In this document: piece by piece, positions 7,360-12,882 of the stretch
Position numbering within the stretch: the first letter of the stretch is position 1
How the letters are laid out: every line of letters starts with the position of its first letter
Assembly: GCA_020440405.1 (NCBI GenBank)
Contig: JAGROF010000020.1
Location: forward strand, 1 to 12,882
DNA from: Chlamydiia bacterium
Lineage (GTDB): Bacteria > Chlamydiota > Chlamydiia > Chlamydiales > Simkaniaceae
Direction: 5' to 3'
DNA length: 12,882 bases
Notes under the pieces: model-generated
Told to the model about the DNA's origin: nothing
What the model saw: the letters and a program-made list of their open reading frames with translations, nothing else
Databases searched by the model: none
Position numbers and translations under genes: made by a program

Positions 7360-7395
7360 GTGTATTTTTTCTCCGTTTTTCATATCGTTGATTCT

Positions 7396-8184
7396 ATGAA
7401 AAATTGGTCTGTTCTGTTTCTGGTTTTTTCTCTTCCTCTTTTTGCGCTGTATAATGGAAACCCTTCCGCCCCCAACATGCCTGAAACAGGAGTGTGGATT
7501 TCTACAGATGATTGGTGGGGCATCAAGCTAGGGTACGAATGGGACCAAACCTTTGATAAACGGGTGAAAGTCAAAGAGCGGCATTCAAGTATACGGGATC
7601 GTTTTGACACGTACTTCTCCTTAAAGAACCAAGGAACCCTTACCTTTAACGTGAGTGATCGGTTTGAGTTCTATGGAAAACTGGGAGTGATGAAACTAGA
7701 ACTTGCGCAGCGTCCGACAAATACCGCGCGACTCCAATATTTTACCGATAATCAACTAATTTGGTCGGTCGGAGGAAGGATCATTTTGGTGTATTGGGAA
7801 GAGATGGTTATGGGAGTCAATGCACTCTACTCAGGCTCTTTCATGCGGGTGAGTGAAATTCTAGAAAATGGAACAACGAGGCGCACCTCTGGTGCCCGCT
7901 TTAAGTACAATGAATGGCAAATTGGCATTGGATTTTCCCGAGAAGTCGGCCCCTTTGTTCCCTACATCGGTTTGGCCTATTCTTCAATGCACTCCGATCT
8001 CTATAATATTCCAGAAGACCTCAGATTTTTCTTTCAGGTCTCCGACGAAGAGCTTGAAAACCGACAACCCTTCATTCTTTTCCTCGGTGTGGGCGTAACC
8101 AAAGGAAAAAATATTAGCGTCAATCTAGAGTCCCGCATGGTCGGCGAAAAATCTATTTCCCTCTCTGGGTGCTTTAGGTTCTAG
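7396..8184 (+). CDS. Chlamydial MOMP-family porin, short cysteine-poor paralog A
   Basis: A 262-residue outer-membrane barrel protein. Signal peptide ~1-17 (MKNWSVLFLVFSLPLFA) is followed by LYNGNPSAP, the counterpart of the LPVGNPAEP start of mature chlamydial MOMP. Further MOMP hallmarks are GTLTFNVSDRFEFYGKLG, WSVGGR, YNEWQIGIG, FVPYIGLAYSS and the terminal phenylalanine (CFRF). Chlamydiaceae MOMP is ~390 residues, so this version has lost the long variable loops. It has a single cysteine (SGCFRF), whereas classical MOMP is cross-linked by many disulfides. ATG 7396 is chosen over GTG 7360 because it gives a clean signal peptide; no Shine-Dalgarno is visible. The stop codon TAG lies in the left inverted repeat of the element at 8181-8345. 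It is a tandem paralog of the gene at 8383-9159. Confidence 0.83.
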   Translation: MKNWSVLFLVFSLPLFALYNGNPSAPNMPETGVWISTDDWWGIKLGYEWDQTFDKRVKVKERHSSIRDRFDTYFSLKNQGTLTFNVSDRFEFYGKLGVMKLELAQRPTNTARLQYFTDNQLIWSVGGRIILVYWEEMVMGVNALYSGSFMRVSEILENGTTRRTSGARFKYNEWQIGIGFSREVGPFVPYIGLAYSSMHSDLYNIPEDLRFFFQVSDEELENRQPFILFLGVGVTKGKNISVNLESRMVGEKSISLSGCFRF

Positions 8185-8222
8185 ATAGTGTCGTTAAATC
8201 CTCTCTGCTGTTTTTGATCTTT

Positions 8223-8291
8223 CTATGGAAAACTTCAGCGTTGCCCTGCTTCAAGAGCCCACTTGGGGCTCTTTCCATCGGGCGCCTTGAA
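8223..8291 (+). repeat. 69-bp 3' repeat element, copy 1
   Basis: From CTATGGAAAA to GCGCCTTGAA, this stretch aligns without gaps to 9199-9267 and is clearly the same sequence with scattered substitutions. It follows MOMP paralog A at almost the same distance (42 bases from its CTAGATA start) as copy 2 follows paralog B (43 bases). It contains the hairpin at 8253-8273 and sits inside the inverted-repeat element. Confidence 0.85.
8253..8273 (+). terminator. Terminator-like hairpin after MOMP paralog A
   Basis: AAGAGCCC at 8253-8260 pairs perfectly with GGGCTCTT at 8266-8273 around a 5-base loop (ACTTG). Only a few U residues follow (CTCTTTCC), so it is a modest intrinsic terminator. The matching hairpin after paralog B keeps the stem through a paired G-to-A / C-to-T change, which supports a real RNA structure. 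Confidence 0.6.
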
Positions 8292-8382
8292 TTTTTCTCA
8301 TAGAAAGCTCCCTCCCAGCATAGATTATTTGACGACACTATCTAGTTGCATTCACAGCAGATTTTTTTTATGATTCAGGAAT

Positions 8383-9159
8383 ATGAAGAAATTTCTTTTG
8401 CTCCTGATTTTAACGCAGCCCCTTTTGGCACTTTATATGGGAAATCCTTCAAGCCCTCAGGTAATTGAGGAAGGGTTTTTCTTTTGCAAAGAAAATTGGT
8501 TTGCGGTGAAAGCGGGATATCAGCGCGACTGGGTGTTTGACCGGAATATGAAAGCGGTTTCAAAAATTTCGGGACGCTTAGATGATTTTGAATATATCGC
8601 TGACCAAGGGGTTCTCACAATTAATCTGATCGATCGGATTGAGCTCTATGGATCGGCGGGGGCCGCCCGGTTTTTTGCCTCAAACCGTCCTTCGGGCTTA
8701 GGTGTCCGTCAGGAATACCAGACCTATGACCAATTCACCTGGGGAGTCGGCGTGCGAGGAAATTTTTATGAGTGGAAAGGGCTATCTTTTGGAATCGATG
8801 GCGCCTATCAACGCGCACAGCCCAACATTAAATGGATCACCACAAATGGAGTGCTCGTCAATCCTCGCGCAGGATCTAAAATCCGTTTTTATGAATGGCA
8901 GATCGGTCTGGGCGCGTCTTATCAAGTTGACTTTTTCATCCCCTACATTGGGGCAAAATGGTCCAATGCAGGTGCCAACTTTAGACACCTTCCTCCAGGT
9001 TTTTTGCCCACTGGGCGTCATTTTAAAACAAAAAATCGGCGTAAGTTTGGAATGGTAGTCGGCACCACACTTTCCACGGGAAATCGGTTTGCAGCCACTG
9101 TGGAAGCTCGCCTTATTGATGAACAATCCATCACCCTTGCCGCAGATATAAAATTCTAG
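8383..9159 (+). CDS. Chlamydial MOMP-family porin, short cysteine-poor paralog B
   Basis: A 258-residue outer-membrane barrel protein with the clearest MOMP signature in the window. Signal peptide ~1-16 (MKKFLLLLILTQPLLA) is followed by LYMGNPSSP. Then come GYQRDWVFDR (cf. GYYGDFVFDR in Chlamydia MOMP), GVLTINLIDRIELYG, WGVGVRGNFYEW, FYEWQIGLGASYQVD, FIPYIGAKWSNA and the C-terminal VEARLIDEQS...IKF, closely matching the TAEARLINERAAHV...FRF end of classical MOMP. Only one cysteine is present (FFFCKEN), so the disulfide network of Chlamydiaceae MOMP cannot form. At ~258 residues it lacks the large variable loops. The AGGA at 8377-8380 is very close to the ATG. No clear -10 lies upstream; the gene is separated from paralog A by the MITE-like element with a terminator-like hairpin. 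The sequence after the stop repeats the one after paralog A, pointing to duplication of gene plus 3' element. Confidence 0.9.
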   Translation: MKKFLLLLILTQPLLALYMGNPSSPQVIEEGFFFCKENWFAVKAGYQRDWVFDRNMKAVSKISGRLDDFEYIADQGVLTINLIDRIELYGSAGAARFFASNRPSGLGVRQEYQTYDQFTWGVGVRGNFYEWKGLSFGIDGAYQRAQPNIKWITTNGVLVNPRAGSKIRFYEWQIGLGASYQVDFFIPYIGAKWSNAGANFRHLPPGFLPTGRHFKTKNRRKFGMVVGTTLSTGNRFAATVEARLIDEQSITLAADIKF

Positions 9160-9198
9160 ATAATGTCTTGCGCAAGTTGCTCATCCCTTAAGTACCTC

Positions 9199-9267
9199 CT
9201 ATGGAAAATTTCATCGTTACCCTGCTTCAAAAGCCCAATTTGGGCTTTTTGCATCGGGCGCCTTGAA
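9199..9267 (+). repeat. 69-bp 3' repeat element, copy 2
   Basis: Gapless relative of 8223-8291, located after MOMP paralog B. Its left side begins CTAGATAATGTC at 9156, matching the inverted-repeat start of copy 1 with one change, and includes the stop codon of paralog B. The right terminal repeat is degraded or missing; only CTTATCTATAG (~9273-9283) is reminiscent. Confidence 0.8.
9229..9249 (+). terminator. Terminator-like hairpin after MOMP paralog B
   Basis: AAAAGCCC at 9229-9236 pairs with GGGCTTTT at 9242-9249 around the loop AATTT, and the 3' arm continues as a T run (CTTTTTGC). This is a plausible intrinsic terminator for paralog B, homologous to the hairpin at 8253-8273. Confidence 0.65.
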
Positions 9268-9307
9268 CTTTCCTTATCTATAGTGCTTTCATTTTAAAAA
9301 TTTAAGC

Positions 9308-9334
9308 TAATACCATTTCTTGGAATAGGTATTA
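9308..9334. promoter_or_regulatory. Inverted repeat upstream of the patatin gene
   Basis: TAATACC at 9308-9314 and GGTATTA at 9328-9334 are perfect 7-bp inverted repeats around a 13-base centre, 38 bp upstream of the patatin ATG. It could be an operator or a weak hairpin. A nearby TATAAA (9348-9353) might be a -10, but no -35 is suitably spaced. Confidence 0.35.
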
Positions 9335-9371
9335 CTCCGAAGAAAATTATAAAGTATGGTAGGGTTGTTTT

Positions 9372-10298
9372 ATGAAAGTCGCCTATTTGATTCTTCTTTT
9401 TTGTGTGGGGTGTACATCGATGAAGCTTTCGATGGTGGATCCCGAGCCGATTCCTGCCTTTAAGCCTCCAGAAGAGCCTGTGAAGGTGGCCCTTGTTCTA
9501 GGGGGAGGAGGATCGAAAGGACTTGCTCATGTGGGGGTTCTTTACGAGTTGGAGCAGGCAGGAATTCATCCGGACCTCATTGTGGGGTGTAGCGCAGGTG
9601 CCATTATTGGAGCGCTTTATGCTGATCAACCTCATGTCAAGCGGCTTGAAAACCTACTGATTCGTCTCCGTCGCTCTGATCTCATGGACTTTTCCTTATT
9701 TTCTTCCCCTTTTGGTGTTGTCAAAGGACTCCTTTTGCGTGGTTTTTTGAAAGAAAACTTAGAAGCTCGTACCTTTGATCAGCTGCAGATTCCATTTATT
9801 GCGGTTGCGACAGATCTCTCAACGGGAGAGCTGATAGAGTTGGGGGGAGGAGAGCTGATTCCTGCAATCCATGCTTCTGCAGCTGTTCCCGGAGTATTTA
9901 ATCCAGTCAAATATTTAGGACGGTATCTCGTCGATGGAGGAGCCGCCAATCCTATCCCTGTAGATGTGGCCAAAAAATACAAAGCGCGGGTTGTGATTGC
10001 AATTGATGTGGGAGAGGATTTAAGCAGTCGAGAACCCTATCATTTCTTTGGTGTCGCGCGCAGAAGTTTGGAGATTTCTCACCGGAAGCTTTCAGAGTAT
10101 GTGACCCGCAATGCCGATGTGGTCATTCGGATGAATTTTCAAGATCTCGGGATGTTCTCTGATCGGTACAATCAAGAGATTTATGAGCAAGGTAGGGAAA
10201 AAGGGAGAGAAATGATCTCTCAAATCCAGCAAATCATTCTAAAAAAGATCCCTCCAGTACACGAAGGGTCTTCTCCTATGTGGATGTCTATTGATTGA
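9372..10298 (+). CDS. Patatin-like phospholipase, probable lipoprotein
   Basis: A 308-residue patatin/RssA-type serine lipase. The N-terminus MKVAYLILLFCVGC looks like a lipoprotein signal with Cys14 as lipidation site; the residue at -3 is Cys, not the usual Leu, so the lipobox is imperfect and anchoring is inferred. Catalytic features are complete: oxyanion-hole GGGGSKG at 44-50, nucleophile elbow GCSAG at 72-76 (Ser74), ASAAVPGVF at ~168-176 and the dyad Asp188 in VDGGAANPIP. Enzymes of this fold hydrolyse acyl esters of phospholipids; if exported, it would act at the envelope and could alter host or bacterial membranes. AGGG at 9361-9364 is a well-spaced ribosome binding site for ATG 9372. 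The gene is monocistronic by appearance: a terminator-like hairpin lies upstream, and a new promoter overlaps its stop codon. Confidence 0.92.
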   Translation: MKVAYLILLFCVGCTSMKLSMVDPEPIPAFKPPEEPVKVALVLGGGGSKGLAHVGVLYELEQAGIHPDLIVGCSAGAIIGALYADQPHVKRLENLLIRLRRSDLMDFSLFSSPFGVVKGLLLRGFLKENLEARTFDQLQIPFIAVATDLSTGELIELGGGELIPAIHASAAVPGVFNPVKYLGRYLVDGGAANPIPVDVAKKYKARVVIAIDVGEDLSSREPYHFFGVARRSLEISHRKLSEYVTRNADVVIRMNFQDLGMFSDRYNQEIYEQGREKGREMISQIQQIILKKIPPVHEGSSPMWMSID

Positions 10299-10319
10299 AA
10301 ACTCTCACTTAGGTACAAT
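10291..10319 (+). promoter_or_regulatory. Sigma-70-type promoter for the porin / receiver pair
   Basis: TTGATT at 10291-10296 (-35, 4 of 6), a 17-bp spacer and TACAAT at 10314-10319 (-10, 5 of 6). Transcription would start near 10326, giving a ~26-nt leader before ATG 10352. The -35 overlaps the end of the patatin gene (stop 10296-10298). Confidence 0.6.
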
Positions 10320-10322
10320 GCT

Positions 10323-10342
10323 TTCTCATTTTCATATGAGAA
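10323..10342 (+). promoter_or_regulatory. 5'-UTR hairpin at the porin ribosome binding region
   Basis: TTCTCAT (10323-10329) pairs with ATGAGAA (10336-10342) around TTTCAT. The 3' arm contains GAG, the only Shine-Dalgarno-like bases before ATG 10352 (spacing ~9-11), so the stem could hide it. The predicted transcript start (~10326) would remove the first bases of the stem unless initiation is slightly upstream, so its role is tentative. Confidence 0.35.
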
Positions 10343-10351
10343 TAAGCATAC

Positions 10352-11578
10352 ATGAAGACTCTGAAATTCTTTTTACTCTTACTTACAACGGCGACCGCCT
10401 TTGCCATTGATGATGGCAGCCCTGGAGTCGAACAACGCGATATCGAAGCGCTTCGAGACTGGATTAACACAAAACGTCAGGTGACCGTGAAGGAGCGGGG
10501 AGGTAACCTTTCTCTCAGTGGAGAGGTGCGTGCGGAACTCCAGTCGACAAATGAGAAAAAGAATGGCATCAAGCAGCGGGGATCAGGAGGAGAGGTCAAG
10601 CATACGGCAATGCGTGCTTGGGATATCGAAGTGAATTTAATGCTCGATTACCGCAACGATCGGACATGGGCAACTATCAAACTAGAGTTTGACAATGATG
10701 CCGGAACAGAAGGCGGAACCTTTGGAAGGGTTTCTCTTGAGCGTGCCTTCCTTGGAGGACGGATTGTCAATGCCGATACCTACACGATGGATCTTGAAAT
10801 CGGGCGCCGCTTTCTCTCCTACACCTTTGACTCAAAGATCATGTATGGCTCCTTCATGGATGGAATCCTCTACAAGTATGATCAAGCTTTTGATGTGATG
10901 GGAGATTTTTACTTCCATGGGGGTCCGTTTCTAGTCGATGAATCGCTTGATCAGTATGCTTACGTGGGGGAATTGGGGCTTCTCAATATTGGAAGAACAG
11001 GTCTCTACTCTAAAATCTCTGGAGTCTATTGGGACACGAAGCATATCCATAGTGAAAAAAGAAATGACGCGTTTCGCTTTCTCCCCATTCAGTGGATATG
11101 GGGCTATAAATTTGTTCCCAAGCCTCTCGATAAAATCGTGACGGCTTATGCAGCTGGGCTTTACAATCCTCGTGCGCATGGAACCGTTGTTTCGAATGGG
11201 AGGCGGCAAGCCTGGGCCTGGTATGCAGGATTTTCAATCGGAGAACTGCGAAAGCAATGGGACTGGTCCTTTGACCTGAACTACCAATGGGTGCAGCTTC
11301 AGGCGATTCCTGATTTTGATGGATCGGGGATTGGGCGCGGAAACTCTGCAAAGCGAGGGCTTTATTCTCGTTTGACTAAAGGGCGGGGAAAAGCCAACAG
11401 CGCTGGAGAGGGAGTGGGAGCTGGAAATTATAAAGGGATTGCTGCAGAGTTTCTTTACCTTCTCACAGATAATATCACGATTTATCAAGCCTGGCGGCAG
11501 TCGGTCAACGAAACCTCAAGCATTAAGCCCACGTTCTCGTATAAGCAATACGAGTTTGAGATTATTTATGGATTCTAA
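10352..11578 (+). CDS. Outer-membrane beta-barrel protein, porin-like
   Basis: A 408-residue predicted outer-membrane protein. Residues 1-18 (MKTLKFFLLLLTTATAFA) form a signal peptide with a good AxA cleavage site. A short charged, partly helical segment follows (DIEALRDWINTKRQVTVKERGG), then amphipathic strands such as LSLSGEVRAEL, WDIEVNLMLDYR and ATIKLEFDND, ending in YEFEIIYGF, the aromatic-terminated last strand expected for BAM-inserted barrels. It does not carry the MOMP motifs of the genes at 7396-9159 and appears to be a different family; similarity in layout to chlamydial 'putative porin' proteins is possible but unverified. It has its own promoter (10291-10319). Its stop overlaps the start of the receiver-domain gene by 11 bp. 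A solute channel is the likely role; specificity is unknown. Confidence 0.82.
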   Translation: MKTLKFFLLLLTTATAFAIDDGSPGVEQRDIEALRDWINTKRQVTVKERGGNLSLSGEVRAELQSTNEKKNGIKQRGSGGEVKHTAMRAWDIEVNLMLDYRNDRTWATIKLEFDNDAGTEGGTFGRVSLERAFLGGRIVNADTYTMDLEIGRRFLSYTFDSKIMYGSFMDGILYKYDQAFDVMGDFYFHGGPFLVDESLDQYAYVGELGLLNIGRTGLYSKISGVYWDTKHIHSEKRNDAFRFLPIQWIWGYKFVPKPLDKIVTAYAAGLYNPRAHGTVVSNGRRQAWAWYAGFSIGELRKQWDWSFDLNYQWVQLQAIPDFDGSGIGRGNSAKRGLYSRLTKGRGKANSAGEGVGAGNYKGIAAEFLYLLTDNITIYQAWRQSVNETSSIKPTFSYKQYEFEIIYGF

Positions 11579-12056
11579 CTATCTTGTCGTGGGATCTGCC
11601 CCTTTGAATCGGCATGAAAGGGCGGAAGGTATTTCGCCTCGTCCTCGTTCTTGGAGTGAAAATGGATCACTTGATGGATTCCCGGGGCTTCGCATTCTCC
11701 TTATTGATGACTTGGAAGCTGTGCATTTGATCACTTCCAATCTTTGTCATAAAAAGTTTAAATGGACCGTGATCTCAGCACGCACAGCTCAGGAGGGGAA
11801 AACACTGGCTCTGTCAGAAAAGTATGATGTCATCTTACTTGATTTCAATTTAGACAAAGGGAACAAAGGAAATGAAGTCGCACGAAAAATTCGTGATGTA
11901 AAAGCCGAGGTGTTGATCTTTTCCTATTCGAATGGTTCTGTAGAAGATGAGACATATAAAGAGAGAAAGCTTTGGGATGGACATCTTGATAAAAATCACA
12001 TTCCCACAGCACTAAAGAAGTTAAAAGAAGAGCTTCTTTTGCATACTCTTCATTGA
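11568..12056 (+). CDS. Stand-alone response-regulator receiver-domain protein
   Basis: A 162-residue protein with a CheY-like receiver domain from ~residue 41 to the end. Signature residues are present: acidic pair Asp47-Asp48 in RILLIDD, phospho-acceptor Asp92 in VILLDFNL, hydroxyl residue Ser119 in LIFSYS and conserved Lys142 in HLDKN. No DNA-binding or enzymatic output domain follows, so signalling would be by protein contact or as a phosphorelay intermediate. Residues 1-40 are a polar, Arg/Ser/Pro-containing extension of unknown role. ATG 11568 is chosen because it lies just before the porin stop (11-bp overlap); an upstream in-frame start would extend into the porin gene in an out-of-frame reading and is unlikely. 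No histidine kinase is in the window. Coupling to a porin gene suggests linked expression, but a functional link is inference. Confidence 0.87.
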   Translation: MDSNYLVVGSAPLNRHERAEGISPRPRSWSENGSLDGFPGLRILLIDDLEAVHLITSNLCHKKFKWTVISARTAQEGKTLALSEKYDVILLDFNLDKGNKGNEVARKIRDVKAEVLIFSYSNGSVEDETYKERKLWDGHLDKNHIPTALKKLKEELLLHTLH

Positions 12057-12099
12057 AACCTATCCGGTATTAAAGATATTTTTTAATTCCGGATAGGTT
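12057..12099. terminator. Strong, symmetrical transcription terminator
   Basis: AACCTATCCGG (12057-12067) pairs perfectly with CCGGATAGGTT (12089-12099). After one T-T mismatch the stem continues six more pairs (ATTAAA with TTTAAT) to a 7-base loop, so 17 pairs form in all. It starts at the base after the receiver stop codon. The tail TTCATTTG is only moderately T-rich; on the opposite strand it reads similarly. It separates the porin/receiver operon from the transporter. Confidence 0.8.
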
Positions 12100-12113
12100 C
12101 ATTTGTAAAAGGG

Positions 12114-12882
12114 ATGATTCAAGGCTCTTTGTACATGATCGTGGCCTTTTTCTTTATGGCTCTTTTTGGGCTGTTTCAGAAAATAGGGCAAATAGGAACA
12201 ACCGCTCTCTGGATGGCGTTCATTGCCTTTTTTTCGGGCTTTGTGGTGGCGTGTGCTCAGGTGTGGAAAGAAGGGTTTTCGTCTGTTAAAACAGCACGCT
12301 TTTTTCTGCATTTTTTGCGCGGTTTTTTTGGGGTCATTGCCACGTTTTTATTTGTCATCTCTCTCCAGTATATTCCGCTTGTCAATGCGACCCTTTTTTT
12401 CAATGCGACGCCCCTCTTTATCCCCATTTTTTCGCGGATCATCTTAAAAGCGCAAGTGCCTAGGAAGGTTTGGGTTGCTGTTCTCATTGGTTTTGTAGGG
12501 ATTGTCTGTATGATTCGCCCGAACTTTCACACGCTTGGCCGTCCTGGAGATTTGATTGGGCTGGGGTCTGGGTTTTTTTTAGCGCTTGCTATGATCCTTA
12601 TTAAAATTCTAAGCAAGACAGAGCCAACGCGGCGGATTAATTTTTATGCCTATGGGTATGGAGCGCTTCTTTTGCTCCCTTTCCTTTTCTTTTCCACCCC
12701 TTTTCCCCTCGTGTCAAATATCGGTTGGGGTGTGTTAGCAGGAGTTTCTATGGTTCTTGTGCAAACGCTTCTTGTTCAGGCATATCGCCATGCCGAGCCT
12801 CACCATATTGGGGTGTTTCAGTATATGTCAGTGGTATATGCAGGGATTTTTGATTGGGTTATTTGGGATCAAACGCCTTCTT
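12114..12882 (+). CDS. EamA/DMT-family membrane transporter (5' part, cut by window end)
   Basis: 256 codons of a very hydrophobic protein open to the right edge, with no stop. About nine membrane helices are visible, beginning LYMIVAFFFMALFGLF, in the pattern of the 10-helix drug/metabolite transporters (two EamA repeats). The first repeat ends near VWVAVLIGFVGIVCMIRP, the typical 'GviLl..P' close of an EamA unit, and the second begins near GDLIGLGSGFFLALAMIL. RTIN-like loops carry positive charge. Substrates in this family range from amino acids to S-adenosylmethionine and nucleotides-sugars; none can be assigned. ATG 12114 directly follows an AAAAGGG run, which is too close for a normal binding site; ATG 12135, with AAGG ~10 bases upstream, is a good alternative that drops 7 residues. 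The gene is isolated from the previous operon by the terminator at 12057-12099. Confidence 0.87.
   Translation, partial: MIQGSLYMIVAFFFMALFGLFQKIGQIGTTALWMAFIAFFSGFVVACAQVWKEGFSSVKTARFFLHFLRGFFGVIATFLFVISLQYIPLVNATLFFNATPLFIPIFSRIILKAQVPRKVWVAVLIGFVGIVCMIRPNFHTLGRPGDLIGLGSGFFLALAMILIKILSKTEPTRRINFYAYGYGALLLLPFLFFSTPFPLVSNIGWGVLAGVSMVLVQTLLVQAYRHAEPHHIGVFQYMSVVYAGIFDWVIWDQTPS

Larger units (their letters stand above)
8181..8345. mobile_element. MITE-like element bounded by 19-bp terminal inverted repeats
   Basis: CTAGATAGTGTCGTTAAAT at 8181-8199 matches the reverse complement of 8327-8345 at 18 of 19 positions. The 165-bp element has no ORF. Nested inside are a 9-bp stem (8219-8227 with 8299-8307) and a terminator-like hairpin (8253-8273), so the whole could fold into one long rod. 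Both ends begin or end in CTAG, which could be a 4-bp target duplication like that of IS5-type elements; this is inference, as no parent IS is in the window. The left end contains the TAG stop of MOMP paralog A. A diverged relative of the core lies after paralog B. Confidence 0.6.

Noticed and set aside
7360..7395. GTG start for MOMP paralog A
   Set aside because: It would place 12 extra residues before an otherwise perfect signal peptide; ATG 7396 fits better.
8329..8357. Outward promoter formed by the right terminal repeat (TTGACG)
   Set aside because: The -35-like TTGACG is attractive, but no acceptable -10 lies 16-18 bp downstream.
8782..9126. Leftward ORF of 114 codons
   Set aside because: Antisense shadow of MOMP paralog B, whose protein motifs are unmistakable.
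11439..11567. Upstream extension of the receiver-domain gene
   Set aside because: It overlaps ~130 bp of porin coding sequence in another frame and adds unrelated residues. ATG 11568 fits the overlap geometry seen elsewhere.

Overview
The window looks like a contig end from an environmental chlamydia (order Chlamydiales, outside Chlamydiaceae; a Simkania-, Waddlia- or Rhabdochlamydia-like lineage is the best guess). The main evidence is two tandem genes whose proteins carry hallmarks of the chlamydial major outer membrane protein (MOMP): GNPSxP just after the signal peptide, YxEWQIG, PYIGxxWS, and in one copy a C-terminal VEARLIDE. They sit next to a third porin that resembles the MOMP-like family shared by Legionella and environmental chlamydiae. 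The genes are compact, often overlap, and use weak ribosome binding sites. Species cannot be fixed from the sequence alone.

Layout. Bases 8-23 match the 3' end of the Illumina read-1 adapter, so the first ~23 bases are not genomic. From base 727 down to the left end (minus strand) runs the 5' part of a secreted, glycine-rich beta-helix surface protein, cut off inside its GGNGG-type repeats. On the plus strand follow an FAD/NAD(P)-dependent oxidoreductase and an overlapping large protein with papain-like motifs (853-3823). Next is a translationally coupled trio (3897-6209): a DapA/NanA-type aldolase, a KdsB-type CMP-sugar synthetase and a histidine-phosphatase-fold protein. All three depart from their family's usual residues at telling positions, so the trio could make and activate a 3-deoxy-ulosonic acid for the cell surface.

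The centre (6265-9159) is an outer-membrane porin block: one Legionella-type MOMP-like protein and two short, almost cysteine-free MOMP paralogs. Each paralog ends in the same ~69-bp 3' element, which holds a terminator-like hairpin with a compensatory base pair. One copy is enclosed by 19-bp inverted repeats, like a MITE. The right part has a patatin-type phospholipase with a possible lipobox, a 408-residue beta-barrel outer-membrane protein with a clear promoter and a 5'-UTR hairpin, and an overlapping stand-alone response-regulator receiver protein. A strong terminator and the start of an EamA/DMT transporter, cut by the right end, close the window.

Overall this is an envelope-biased region: surface adhesin, porins, lipoprotein lipase and probable surface-sugar synthesis. 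No tRNA, rRNA, CRISPR array or transposase gene was seen, and no gene-free stretch exceeds 300 bases.
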